Source: Verrucomicrobiota bacterium
GTDB taxonomy: Bacteria > Verrucomicrobiota > Verrucomicrobiia > Verrucomicrobiales > Akkermansiaceae
Direction of reading: 5' to 3'
Length of the DNA stretch: 64,000 nt
NCBI GenBank assembly: GCA_004293445.1
Contig: RDYP01000011.1
Span: 1-64,000 of the forward strand
Position numbers and translations under genes: made by a program. Below, one piece after another: positions 49,363 to 58,596 of this stretch (positions within the stretch are counted from its first letter, which is position 1; each line of letters begins with the position of its first letter). The notes beneath the pieces are model-generated. The model saw nothing but the letters and a program-made list of their open reading frames with translations. It was not told the DNA's origin and did not search any database.

Positions 49363-49952
49363 TACTTGAAGAAAATGAACCAGACCGTGAAGCCGATGAG
49401 GCTGAGGAGGAAGGCGGCGAACATCCTGCGGACGATCGGGCGTCGGTCCATGGTGTCCCACCACTGGGCGGCGCCTTCGCCGATGACGTTGAGTTCGAGC
49501 GGCTTGGGGATCATGGTGAGCTCGGCGAAGCGCGGGCCGGCGGCGAGGTAGGACTTGCGCATCGACTCGGTGAAGGCCGGTGGCCAGGGCTGTGGCGTGA
49601 GGAAGACGCCTTGCCATTTTCCGGGCATGTCGGCGAGGAGCAGCGCAAGGCGTCCGCGGGCGGCGAGGCGTCGGTTTTCGAGAGGTTCGTCGAGGACTTC
49701 CTGCGTCCAGGTGGCGATTTCGCTAAGCGTTTCTTCCATCGCGAGAACGCGTGCGGGAACTCCGGGTTCCTTGCTGCCACGGGCGGAGGCTCTCCAAAGA
49801 ATGCCGCGCACGAGTTCGGCCACGAGCAGTCGGTTGCGCAGGCGCAGCGCTTGGAGGTAGGCCTCCACCGCGGCATAGGCTTCCTCCCACTCGGTCAGCT
49901 CGGTCTCGCTGAGTGGCCTCAGGGTTTCTAAGGGGTGATGCGGTAAGCCCAT
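49362..49952 (-). CDS. Hypothetical single-TM protein encoded between opgG and opgH
   Basis: 196-aa ORF; overlaps opgG 3' end, stop overlaps opgH start; C-terminal TM FAAFLLSLIGFTVWFIFF. Confidence 0.65.
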   Translation of the reverse strand: MGLPHHPLETLRPLSETELTEWEEAYAAVEAYLQALRLRNRLLVAELVRGILWRASARGSKEPGVPARVLAMEETLSEIATWTQEVLDEPLENRRLAARGRLALLLADMPGKWQGVFLTPQPWPPAFTESMRKSYLAAGPRFAELTMIPKPLELNVIGEGAAQWWDTMDRRPIVRRMFAAFLLSLIGFTVWFIFFK

Positions 49953-51484
49953 GTTTCGGTCAGGAAATCCTCGCCTTTTTTCAGGCAGCAGCGCAACTCC
50001 TGAGGCCCGGCATCGGCCAGCTTGCCGCCTTCGAGGGCTGGGGCGATTTGGAAGGCGACGCGCCAGCGTCCATCGGGCAGGGCTTGGACGGTGCGTCCTT
50101 GGATTTTGATCTTTGAGGAGGCATCGCCGAGGGCGCTGATCACGGCTTCGGGCGGCTCGCCCTGCCAGTTTTCGAGTCGGCCGCCCGCGAATTCCACGGT
50201 CATGGTCCGTTGCTCGGGTTGCCAGTCGTGGAGGCCGGTGCGTGTGGCGACGACGCGACCGCCTGCTTGGGAGGGGTCTTCCTCCATGGTCCAGTGCTGT
50301 TTGTAAGAAAGCTCGATCCGTTCGCCTGGCTGCGGTGTGTGGGACGGTTCCCAGAGGGCGACGGTATTGTCGGAAAGTTCGTTGGTGGTGGGAATTTCCA
50401 TCAGCACGACCTTGCCGCTGCCCCAGTTGCTAGTGGGTTCGATCCAAAGCGAAGGCCGAAGGTGGTAAGCAGCTTCGCCGTCCTCGTAAGCCGAGAAACG
50501 CCGATCGCGTTGTAGCAGGCCGAAGCCTGCGCAGCGGTCCATGGAAAAGGCGCTGAATTCGAGTCGTCCGCTGTCGTTGGTGATGGGCCGCCAAATCCGT
50601 TCGCCGCTGCCCATGCGGATGGCGAGGCCGTCGGAGTCGTGGACTTCGGGGCGAAAGTCATCGAATCGCCTGCGCGAGTTCTCACCGAACCAGAACATGC
50701 TGGACATGGGGGCAATGCCGAGACGGGTGACGGCGCGTCGTGCATAAAGGACGGCGTGTACGGTGACGGTGGTGTCGTCACCGGGCTGGATTTCGAAGCC
50801 GTAGGCTCCGGTGTAGGAGGGCCCGTCGAGAAGAGCGAAAAGCCGGGTGCTTGGATCACCAGGGCCGGGTTTGCTGAGCCAGAACTCGCGGAAGAGCGGG
50901 AACTCCTCCGCGATGCCATCGCTGCCGGTATCCACCGCGATGCCGCGTGAGGAAATCCCGTAGCGTTGGTTTTTGCCGAGTGCCCGCCAGTAGCTCGCGC
51001 CTTGGAAAACGACGAGTTCGTCGAAGCAATCCGCACGATTGAGAGGGGCGTGGAGGCGGAACCCGGCGAATCCTGCCTCCGGGGTAAGTTCGCCACGCTG
51101 TCCGACGAGGGGGCCGTATTGGAAGAAGGCCTCCGCAAGACGGATCTTTTGCTGATGGGTGCTGGTGTATTCGTTGATCGTGACCGGTTCGCGGAAAAGG
51201 TAGCCGGGATGGAAAAGCTGGGCGCGGAAGGGTAGGTTTTCGGAGCCCCACAGGGCGCGTTCGGGGACGAAGCGGATATCGCGATACTGGTCGTAGCTGA
51301 GGTTTTTCATCCAGCCGGGCAGCGCGTCCTTGTTCGGTGCGGCGTAGGGCTGGGCGGCTAGAGCGCGAGCCCGGGCATCGATGCCTTCGAAACTCACGCG
51401 TTCCCTCTCCCAGATTTGTCCGGAAGCCGGGGACGCCAGCATCAGGGTAGCGGCCAATGGGGCAATGCGATGAACCACAGCCAA
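49928..51484 (-). CDS. opgG: Glucan biosynthesis protein G (periplasmic)
   Basis: ALPGWMKNLSYDQYRDIRF, SSRGIAVDTGSDGIAEEFPLFREFWL, signal-like N-terminus. Confidence 0.9.
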   Translation of the reverse strand: MAVVHRIAPLAATLMLASPASGQIWERERVSFEGIDARARALAAQPYAAPNKDALPGWMKNLSYDQYRDIRFVPERALWGSENLPFRAQLFHPGYLFREPVTINEYTSTHQQKIRLAEAFFQYGPLVGQRGELTPEAGFAGFRLHAPLNRADCFDELVVFQGASYWRALGKNQRYGISSRGIAVDTGSDGIAEEFPLFREFWLSKPGPGDPSTRLFALLDGPSYTGAYGFEIQPGDDTTVTVHAVLYARRAVTRLGIAPMSSMFWFGENSRRRFDDFRPEVHDSDGLAIRMGSGERIWRPITNDSGRLEFSAFSMDRCAGFGLLQRDRRFSAYEDGEAAYHLRPSLWIEPTSNWGSGKVVLMEIPTTNELSDNTVALWEPSHTPQPGERIELSYKQHWTMEEDPSQAGGRVVATRTGLHDWQPEQRTMTVEFAGGRLENWQGEPPEAVISALGDASSKIKIQGRTVQALPDGRWRVAFQIAPALEGGKLADAGPQELRCCLKKGEDFLTETWAYRITP

Positions 51485-51604
51485 GCGCTTATCCGGTGGC
51501 GCGGCGCTGTCAATCCACCGTTGCGGCTTGGATTGAAAGATCGCGAAGAAATCTCCGTTTGATAAGGTTGCCTTCTCGCCATGAGCGGCAGGGAAAGAAA
51601 ATCA

Positions 51605-52747
51605 ATGCCTCGCCGTTTTCTAATCTCTCCGGACAAGTTCAAGGGCTCCCTGTCGGCGTTGGAGGCCAGTCTTGCGATTGCGGAAGGAATTCGGAGGGTG
51701 GAGTTTGATGCGGTTTGCGATCTTTGTCCGATCGCGGATGGGGGTGAGGGCTTCATGGAAGCCATGTCGACGGCTTTGCCGGGTCGTTGGGTTTTCTGCC
51801 GTGCGGAGGATGCCTTGGGGAGGTCGATCGACTCTCGTTATTTTTTGGCGGATACGTCCGAGGGGCGGGTGGCGATTCTGGAAATGGCGGAGACGGCGGG
51901 TCTGTGGCGATTGGCACCGCACGAGCGGGATCCGCGTCGTGCAAGCACGCGCGGGACGGGGATGCAGATCGCCCACGCGGTGGCAGGGCCGCCCTTGGAG
52001 GGTATCGTGCTCGGGATTGGTGGGAGTGCGACCAATGACGGGGGCTGCGGTTTGGCGGAAGCGCTTGGGGTGAGATTCTTGGACGAGACGGGGCAAAGCA
52101 TCGATCCCATTCCAGAGAACCTGCTTCGCTTGGCGAGGATTGATGAGTCGCAAAGGATCGCTTTGCCGGAGATCGCGGTCGCCTGTGATGTCGATAATCC
52201 TTTGTTGGGTACGCGGGGCGCAACGGCGGTTTATTCGGCGCAGAAGGGCGCGGCACCCGAGGATGTTCCCGGATTGGAGGCGGCCTTGGTCCGCGTGCTC
52301 GCGGTGAGTGGGGGAGGGGATTGTGCGGAGTATCCTGGAGCGGGTGCGGCCGGAGGGCTGGGCTTCGGTCTCGTGAGATTTGCCGGTGCGCGTTTGGTTC
52401 CTGGCTTCGATGTGCTTGCGACTCTGTTGGACCTCGATCGGCGCATCAGAGCGGCCGATGTGGTGATTACAGGCGAGGGCTCTCTGGATTCGCAGAGCTT
52501 GGCCGGCAAGGGGCCGGTTGCGCTTGCCCGGCGGGCGGCGGCGCTCGGAGTGCCGGTGCATGCGCTTTGCGGTCGATCCGATCCCGAGTTGGCGAACTCC
52601 GCTTTGTTTGCTTCGGTTCGCGCTCTGGCGGAACGAGGAGTTCCCAAGGAAGAACTACTGGGTCGTGCCGCACCTTTGCTCTCCGATTTGGCGGCTATGG
52701 TATTTGCAGTCGAGCCGATCCCGGCAGAGCGAGGTGGGAATGCGTGA
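51605..52747 (+). CDS. Glycerate kinase (GlxK/GarK type I)
   Basis: LISPDKFKGSLSALEASLAIAEGIRR, PIADGGEGFMEAM, GIGGSATNDGGCGLAEALG. Confidence 0.93.
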   Translation: MPRRFLISPDKFKGSLSALEASLAIAEGIRRVEFDAVCDLCPIADGGEGFMEAMSTALPGRWVFCRAEDALGRSIDSRYFLADTSEGRVAILEMAETAGLWRLAPHERDPRRASTRGTGMQIAHAVAGPPLEGIVLGIGGSATNDGGCGLAEALGVRFLDETGQSIDPIPENLLRLARIDESQRIALPEIAVACDVDNPLLGTRGATAVYSAQKGAAPEDVPGLEAALVRVLAVSGGGDCAEYPGAGAAGGLGFGLVRFAGARLVPGFDVLATLLDLDRRIRAADVVITGEGSLDSQSLAGKGPVALARRAAALGVPVHALCGRSDPELANSALFASVRALAERGVPKEELLGRAAPLLSDLAAMVFAVEPIPAERGGNA

Positions 52748-52809
52748 TTTTTCGGGAGAACAGCATGGCCTTCCCCGCCGATGGCGGAAGGGTGTCGATG
52801 CCGTCTTGC

Positions 52810-53796
52810 TCACCATTCGAGGAGTCGCTTGATCCAGACCGGCTGGGAATAGGCGGCTGCCATTTGGGTGCCGAAGTAGTAGCCGGTGATGTGGAAGAAG
52901 ACCGGTGCGGCGAAGAGCAGGGAATCGAGTCGATCCAGCACGCCACCGTGGCCTGGTATCCCTTGGCTCCAGTCTTTCGCGCCGAGAGAGCGTTTCACCG
53001 CTGACATGACCAGTCCGCCGAAAAAGCCGACGGCGACGAGCAGTGCGGACATGGCGGCGGCGGCAACGGGGCTGAAAGGCGTGGCCCACCAGAGCAGGGT
53101 GCCGATTAGGATCGCTGCGGTGCCTCCATAGAGCAGGCCTTCGCGTGTTTTCGAGGGGCTCACGCTTGGTGCGATCGGTGTTTTTCCGAAAAGCTTGCCG
53201 AAGAGATACTGCATCACGTCGCTGATCTGGGTCACGAACACGACGAAGAAGAGCAGTTTGGCATTTTGCCCTTCGTAGCCCGCTATCGGCAGATAAAGCA
53301 TCATGGGCAGGTGGCTGAGGAAATAGACGCAGATAAGGACGCCCCATTGAATGCGTGAGCTGCGTTCAAGGAATCGGTCGGTATCGCCGGATAAGGCGCT
53401 GCGAATGGGAATGAAGACGAAGGCGTAAACGGGAATCCAGATGAGGAACATGCCATACCAAGGGGCCCATGCGAAAAGGTAGTGGATGGGGACGAAGACA
53501 AAAAACACCCAGGCGAGAGTCCGGTGATCTCCACGTGGAGTGGGCGAAAGCGTGATGAATTCCCGGAGTGCGAGGAAGGAGAGTAGTAGATAAAAACCGA
53601 AGACTCCGTCGCGGCCCATGGAAATGGAGGAGGCGAACACAAGCGTCATCCACCACCAAGCGCGCACCCTTTGACGGAGGTTGCCCAAGACGGGCGTCTC
53701 ACCGTTCTTTTGGATCAGCATCCGGGTCGTGATGCTGGCAATGAGCAGCAGGGCGACGACGCCTCCGATGAGGTAAAGAAGTTCGGGGTCGTGCAT
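52810..53796 (-). CDS. CDP-diglyceride synthetase-like protein (YnbB/CdsA family)
   Basis: SPSKTREGLLYGG and RSLGAKDWSQGIPGHGGVLDRLDSLLFAAPVFF CdsA signature; N-terminal half resembles E. coli YnbB. Confidence 0.85.
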   Translation of the reverse strand: MHDPELLYLIGGVVALLLIASITTRMLIQKNGETPVLGNLRQRVRAWWWMTLVFASSISMGRDGVFGFYLLLSFLALREFITLSPTPRGDHRTLAWVFFVFVPIHYLFAWAPWYGMFLIWIPVYAFVFIPIRSALSGDTDRFLERSSRIQWGVLICVYFLSHLPMMLYLPIAGYEGQNAKLLFFVVFVTQISDVMQYLFGKLFGKTPIAPSVSPSKTREGLLYGGTAAILIGTLLWWATPFSPVAAAAMSALLVAVGFFGGLVMSAVKRSLGAKDWSQGIPGHGGVLDRLDSLLFAAPVFFHITGYYFGTQMAAAYSQPVWIKRLLEW

Positions 53797-53813
53797 CGTG
53801 GGATGGGGGTGGA

Positions 53814-54419
53814 TCAGTTCGCAGAAAGTTGCACGACCGCATCGCGGGCGCGTGCGAGGAAGTCGGTTTTGGGTTCGGTGGGATCGGGGCCGGAAATAGG
53901 GTGGCCGAAGGTCGCGCGGGCGATCAATGGCAGTGGCAGCAGTTCGCCTTTGGGTAAGATTCGACCGAGGTTTTCGAGGAAGACGGGAATGAGTTCGAGT
54001 TCGGTACGCTTGCTCGCCAAATGATAGATGCCCGATTTGAAGGGGCCGATGCCACCGTCTTTGCTGCGGGTTCCTTCGGGAAAAAGAATGAGGTCCGCGC
54101 CGTTGTCGATCGCCGCCAGCATTTTCTCCAGTGGGTCTTCATCGCGCATGTTGGCAAGGTGGCGCGGGATGAGGATGGCATTGAAGGCTCGGGTCGCCAG
54201 CCATCTGCGCAGCCGCCCTTTCTGCCAGTATTCGGCGGCGGCGACTGGTCGGGTCGCGTGACGGCGAAGTGTCGGGATCGCGGACCACAGCACGAGGGCA
54301 TCGAGGTGCGACGAGTGATTGGCGAGATAGATGCGTCGCTTATGGATTTCTCCCAGCTCGGGCGCGGTCCTGACGCCGGTGGTCAGTCGAACGAGAAAAG
54401 CGAGGATGCGGCGAATCAT
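53814..54419 (-). CDS. 1-acyl-sn-glycerol-3-phosphate acyltransferase-like (PlsC domain)
   Basis: YLANHSSHLDALVLW (NHxxxxD-like) and LFPEGTRSKDG. Confidence 0.85.
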   Translation of the reverse strand: MIRRILAFLVRLTTGVRTAPELGEIHKRRIYLANHSSHLDALVLWSAIPTLRRHATRPVAAAEYWQKGRLRRWLATRAFNAILIPRHLANMRDEDPLEKMLAAIDNGADLILFPEGTRSKDGGIGPFKSGIYHLASKRTELELIPVFLENLGRILPKGELLPLPLIARATFGHPISGPDPTEPKTDFLARARDAVVQLSAN

Positions 54420-55129
54420 GGCCCGGTTTTTCGCAGCTTCTTGGCGAGTCGGAGGATGCGGCGCACAAGGGTGATGCAGGTTCCCACGGCGATGAGAATC
54501 ACCGCGAGTTGCAGGATTTGCTTGTCGCCCTGCCACAGGCTTTCGGCCGCGGTCAGGAGGACTGCGATCGTGAGGCAGGCCATCCGTTGTTGTTTGGCGA
54601 AGGGACCGCAGAAATCTTGCTCGCCGGTCAGGGTGGCTCCGATTGAGCGGACATAGGCGGTCATGATGGCCGCCCATCCCGCTAAGGCTCCGACCCAGGG
54701 AAGACCGGCCGCCCATCCCGCGGAAACGAGGAGGATCGGATCGGCGATGCGGTCAGGAATTTCGTTCCAGAGTTCCCCGGTCGGGCTTTTTTTGCCGCCC
54801 TCGATGGCGACCATGCCGTCCATCAGATTGCAGATCAGGCGAAGTTGGATGAAGACCGCCCCGACTATCCACGCTGCGGGCCATGGATGGACGCAGTTGC
54901 CTGCAGCGATGATCGAGCCGCTACCAAAGAGGGCCGCCCCGATGCTCGCGGCAGAAATGGCGTTGGGTGAGATCCCGGATTTCGCCAGAACACCAGCTAG
55001 GCTCCGGGCCCATCCGGTCGAGCGCACGCTCAAGGGCCGTCGTGAAGAGAGATCGTTCACGAAACCGTCGCTAGCCGGTTTCTCCTTGAAACGCCAGCCC
55101 GTGAGCGATTTTTGCGGGGGTGAACGCAC
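54416..55129 (-). CDS. CDP-alcohol phosphatidyltransferase-like protein (YnbA-like motif variant)
   Basis: NLMDGMVAIEGGKKSPTGELWNEIPDRIAD variant CDP-OH-P motif, multiple TM; ATGA overlap with PlsC-like gene; start uncertain. Confidence 0.75.
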   Translation of the reverse strand: MRSPPQKSLTGWRFKEKPASDGFVNDLSSRRPLSVRSTGWARSLAGVLAKSGISPNAISAASIGAALFGSGSIIAAGNCVHPWPAAWIVGAVFIQLRLICNLMDGMVAIEGGKKSPTGELWNEIPDRIADPILLVSAGWAAGLPWVGALAGWAAIMTAYVRSIGATLTGEQDFCGPFAKQQRMACLTIAVLLTAAESLWQGDKQILQLAVILIAVGTCITLVRRILRLAKKLRKTGP

Positions 55130-55324
55130 TCGGATCGGTCATGGAACGGGGGAACACCTTGTGAAATGAATGGGAGCGGCGAAGTGATGAGTACGCGCAT
55201 GACTGGGGTGATTGTGGATAAGGATAAAAACGTTTTATGCTAAAGTGATGGGGTAATCCCTTATTTGAATCTATCGTTTAGGCTTCCACTCGACACAACA
55301 CTGTGAACGATTCTTTTTGTCCTT

Positions 55325-58138
55325 ATGTCCAACCAGAATCCCGAACAAAAAGCCCGCGATCAGATCGACGCGCAGCTTCGTGAATCAGGCTGGATCGTTC
55401 AGGATAAACACGGGATCAATTTCAACGCGGGAAACGGCCAAGCCATCCGCGAATACACCACTGATTCCGGTCCGGCCGATTACGTTCTCTTCGTCGATGG
55501 CCGGCCGGTGGGTGTCGTTGAAGCGAAAAAAGAAACCCTCGGCCAGAACATCACCACCGTCGAGGACCAGACCGCCGACTACGCCGCTTCCAAGCTCAAA
55601 TGGATCCAAGCCACCGGCCTTCCCCTCCCGTTCCTCTACGAGGCCACCGGCGTCATCACCCGCTTCACCGACCAGCGCGACCCGAAGCCCCGCTCGCGGG
55701 AGGTCTTCGCCTTCCACCGCCCGGAAACCCTCCGCGAATGGCTCGCCCGGGAAAAATCCCTCCGCGCCCGCCTGCTCGATCTCCCGGCGCTCGACCCCAC
55801 CGGCTTGCGCGACTGCCAGATCGGCGCCATCACCAATCTCGACTCGTCCTTCAAGAAGGCCAAACCTCGCGCCCTCGTCCAGATGGCCACTGGCTCGGGG
55901 AAAACCTTCACTGCCATCACCTCGATCTACCGCCTGCTCAAGCACGCCCGTGTGAAACGCATCCTCTTCCTCGTCGATACCCGCAACCTTGGCGAGCAGG
56001 CCGAACAGGAGTTCCTCGCCTTTACGCCCACCGACGACAACCGCTCGTTCACCTCCATCCACGCCACCCAGCGGCTTTCGTCCTCCCACGTCCCGGCCGA
56101 TGCCCAAGTCTGCATTTCCACCATCCAGCGGATGTATTCCATCCTCCAGGGCCGCGAAATGACCGAGGGCGAGGACGACATCAACCCCGCCGAGTCCGCC
56201 AGCGGCCGCAAGGAACCCTTGCCGGTGTCCTACAACGAAAAAGTCCCGCCCGAGTTCTTCGACGTCATCGTCATCGATGAATGCCACCGCTCGATCTACA
56301 ACCTCTGGCGGCAGGTGCTCGATTACTTCGACGCCTTCCTCGTCGGCCTCACCGCCACGCCCGACGGCCGCACCTACGGCTTCTTCAAACAAAACCTCGT
56401 CTCCGAATACACCCACGAGGAAGCCGTCGCCGATGGCGTGAACGTCCAGGGCGAAATCTACACCATCGAGACCGCCGTGACCCAGGGCGGCGGCAAGGTG
56501 CTCAAGGGCCTGGTCGAAAAACGGGAAAAGCTCACCCGCGCCAAGCGCTGGGAACAACAGGACGAGGATCAGGATTACTCGGCGAAGAAACTCGATACCG
56601 AGATCGTCAATCCCTCCCAAATCCGCACCGTCATCCGCACCTTCAAGGAGAAGCTCCCCGAGATCTTCCCCGATCGCGGGGATGCCGACGGCACTTTCCA
56701 GGTTCCCAAGACCCTCATCTTCGCCAAGACCGACTCCCACGCCGACGACATCATCCAGATCGTCCGCGAGGAGTTCGACGAAGGAAACCGCTTCTGCAAA
56801 AAGGTCACCTTCAAGAGCGACGAGGACCGCACCGACAAGGACGGCAACGTGATCCCCGGCGAGGACCCCAAGACCATCCTCGCCGATTTCCGCAACGACT
56901 ACTACCCGCGCATCGCCGTGACCGTGGACATGATCGCCACCGGCACCGATGTGAAGGCGCTCGAATGCCTGCTCTTCATGCGCGACGTGAAGTCGAAGAG
57001 CTACTTCGAGCAGATGAAGGGCCGCGGCACCCGCACGCTCGACCACGACTCGCTGAAAAAAGTCTCCTCCGCCGCCAAGACCGCGAAGTCCCGCTACGTG
57101 CTTGTCGATGCCATCGGCGTCACCAAGTCGCTCAAGACCGCCAGCCGCCCGCCCATCACCAAGCCGAACGTCACTTTCAAGGACCTCGCCATGGAGGTCG
57201 TCATGGGTTCCAGCGATCCGGACACCGTCTCGTCCCTCGCCGGACGCCTCGCCCGCATCGACCGGAATTTCACCCCGGCCCAGAAGCAGGAGTTCGAGAA
57301 GAAAACCGGCGGCATCTCGCTTTCCACCCTCACCAAGAACCTCTTCGCCGCCATCGATGGCGAGACCATCGAGCAGCGCGCGCTCGAAATCACCGGCCAG
57401 CCGCCCGGCAGCGAGCCCGGCGACTTCGCCCGGGACAAGGCCCAGAAGGAACTCGTCGCCGCCGCCATCCAGCCGCTCACCGGCGCGCTCGTCACCCACA
57501 TCGTCGAGACCTGCAAAATGAACCTGCAAACCATCGACCACCACACCATCGACGTCCTCCTCGGCGCGGGCTGGGACACCTCCGCCGCCGACGCGCCGAA
57601 AAACCAGCAGGACTTCGAAAGCTGGCTGCGCGACCACAAGGATCAGATCGTCGCCCTCACCATCTTCTACGACCAGCCCCAGCGCCGCCAGGAGCTCACC
57701 TTTTCCCAGATCAAGGAAGTGCTCGACCTGCTCAAGGCCAACGCCCCGCACCTCGCCCCGCTCAACGTCTGGAACGCCTACGCCCGCCTCGACGGCCTGC
57801 CCACCAACGCCACGCCGATCAGCGAACTCACCGCCCTCGTCGCCCTGATCCGCCGCGCCTGCGGCATCGATGGGAAATTGACCCCCTTCGCCGACACCGT
57901 CCGCCGCAACTACCGCGACTGGATCCTCAAAAAGAACGCCGGCCAGCCCTTCACCGAAGCCCAGGCCGCTTGGCTCCAGCTCATCCGCGACCACGTCATG
58001 ACCTCCTTCCACCTCGAACGAGACGACCTCGATTACGCCCCCTTCGACGCCCAAGGCGGCCTCGGCAAAATGCACCAGCTCTTCGGCGAGCAAATGGACG
58101 CCCTCATCGATGAACTCAACCGGGAGCTGGTGGCGTAA
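55325..58138 (+). CDS. hsdR: Type I restriction endonuclease subunit R (EcoEI/HsdR type)
   Basis: YVLFVDGRPVGVVEAKKE nuclease motif, MATGSGKTFTAIT Walker A, DECHRSIYNLW DEAD motif, type I R C-terminal region. Confidence 0.95.
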   Translation: MSNQNPEQKARDQIDAQLRESGWIVQDKHGINFNAGNGQAIREYTTDSGPADYVLFVDGRPVGVVEAKKETLGQNITTVEDQTADYAASKLKWIQATGLPLPFLYEATGVITRFTDQRDPKPRSREVFAFHRPETLREWLAREKSLRARLLDLPALDPTGLRDCQIGAITNLDSSFKKAKPRALVQMATGSGKTFTAITSIYRLLKHARVKRILFLVDTRNLGEQAEQEFLAFTPTDDNRSFTSIHATQRLSSSHVPADAQVCISTIQRMYSILQGREMTEGEDDINPAESASGRKEPLPVSYNEKVPPEFFDVIVIDECHRSIYNLWRQVLDYFDAFLVGLTATPDGRTYGFFKQNLVSEYTHEEAVADGVNVQGEIYTIETAVTQGGGKVLKGLVEKREKLTRAKRWEQQDEDQDYSAKKLDTEIVNPSQIRTVIRTFKEKLPEIFPDRGDADGTFQVPKTLIFAKTDSHADDIIQIVREEFDEGNRFCKKVTFKSDEDRTDKDGNVIPGEDPKTILADFRNDYYPRIAVTVDMIATGTDVKALECLLFMRDVKSKSYFEQMKGRGTRTLDHDSLKKVSSAAKTAKSRYVLVDAIGVTKSLKTASRPPITKPNVTFKDLAMEVVMGSSDPDTVSSLAGRLARIDRNFTPAQKQEFEKKTGGISLSTLTKNLFAAIDGETIEQRALEITGQPPGSEPGDFARDKAQKELVAAAIQPLTGALVTHIVETCKMNLQTIDHHTIDVLLGAGWDTSAADAPKNQQDFESWLRDHKDQIVALTIFYDQPQRRQELTFSQIKEVLDLLKANAPHLAPLNVWNAYARLDGLPTNATPISELTALVALIRRACGIDGKLTPFADTVRRNYRDWILKKNAGQPFTEAQAAWLQLIRDHVMTSFHLERDDLDYAPFDAQGGLGKMHQLFGEQMDALIDELNRELVA
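57998..58138 (+). repeat. Direct repeat copy 1 (3' end of hsdR)
   Basis: 141 bp, matches 59015..59155 with about 11 mismatches by eye. Confidence 0.95.
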
Positions 58139-58157
58139 GGCTTCGGTCCCCTTTTTG

Positions 58158-58315
58158 TCGTGCACGAAACGGCTTTTCATGCGCAACAAGCCCCTTTGTC
58201 CGACACAGATGTACCACAAGGCCGATTGTCGTGCAGAAAGCGCCCCGGCATGCAGCACAACCCACTCCAGGCTTGAATCATTCGTGCAATCGTGCAATCG
58301 TGCAGCACGAAACGG
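58158..58315. promoter_or_regulatory. Cluster of TCGTGCA repeats/inverted repeats upstream of vapB-like gene (putative operator)
   Basis: TCGTGCACGA palindrome at 58158; TCGTGCA at 58229, 58282, 58290, 58298; TCGTGC-A-GCACGA inverted repeat 58298-58310. Confidence 0.5.
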
Positions 58316-58323
58316 AAGTAGCC

Positions 58324-58596
58324 ATGAACGTGACCCTCAAACTCCCCGACGAAGTTGTCCGCGAAGCCAGGATACGTGCCGTGCACGACTCAAAATCCCT
58401 CTCCGCCTGGATGGCGGACCTGGTGCGCCGTGAACTCGCTTCGGAGCCACTGGGCGAAGCCAAGGTGCCCCAAACCTGGGTCGAAGTACTTACCGTTCAA
58501 GGGATGCCCGATTCCTTCTACGAAAAGGATTTCCCCCTGCCCGACCGCAAGACCACGAAACACCGTGAGTTCTCATTCGAACCCGACCAGGACTGA
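58324..58596 (+). CDS. VapB-like antitoxin (ribbon-helix-helix type)
   Basis: MNVTLKLPDEVVREARIRAVHDSKSLSAWMADLVRREL; stop overlaps start of PIN-domain gene. Confidence 0.8.
   Translation: MNVTLKLPDEVVREARIRAVHDSKSLSAWMADLVRRELASEPLGEAKVPQTWVEVLTVQGMPDSFYEKDFPLPDRKTTKHREFSFEPDQD

Noticed and set aside
56281-58113. 610-aa plus-strand ORF in another frame of hsdR
   Set aside because: R/P/H-rich frame-shifted reading of hsdR with no recognisable domain
55385-58297. 970-aa minus-strand ORF spanning hsdR
   Set aside because: Antisense to a full-length hsdR with intact motifs; biased low-complexity composition (V/G/D/E rich) typical of an antisense frame in GC-rich coding DNA
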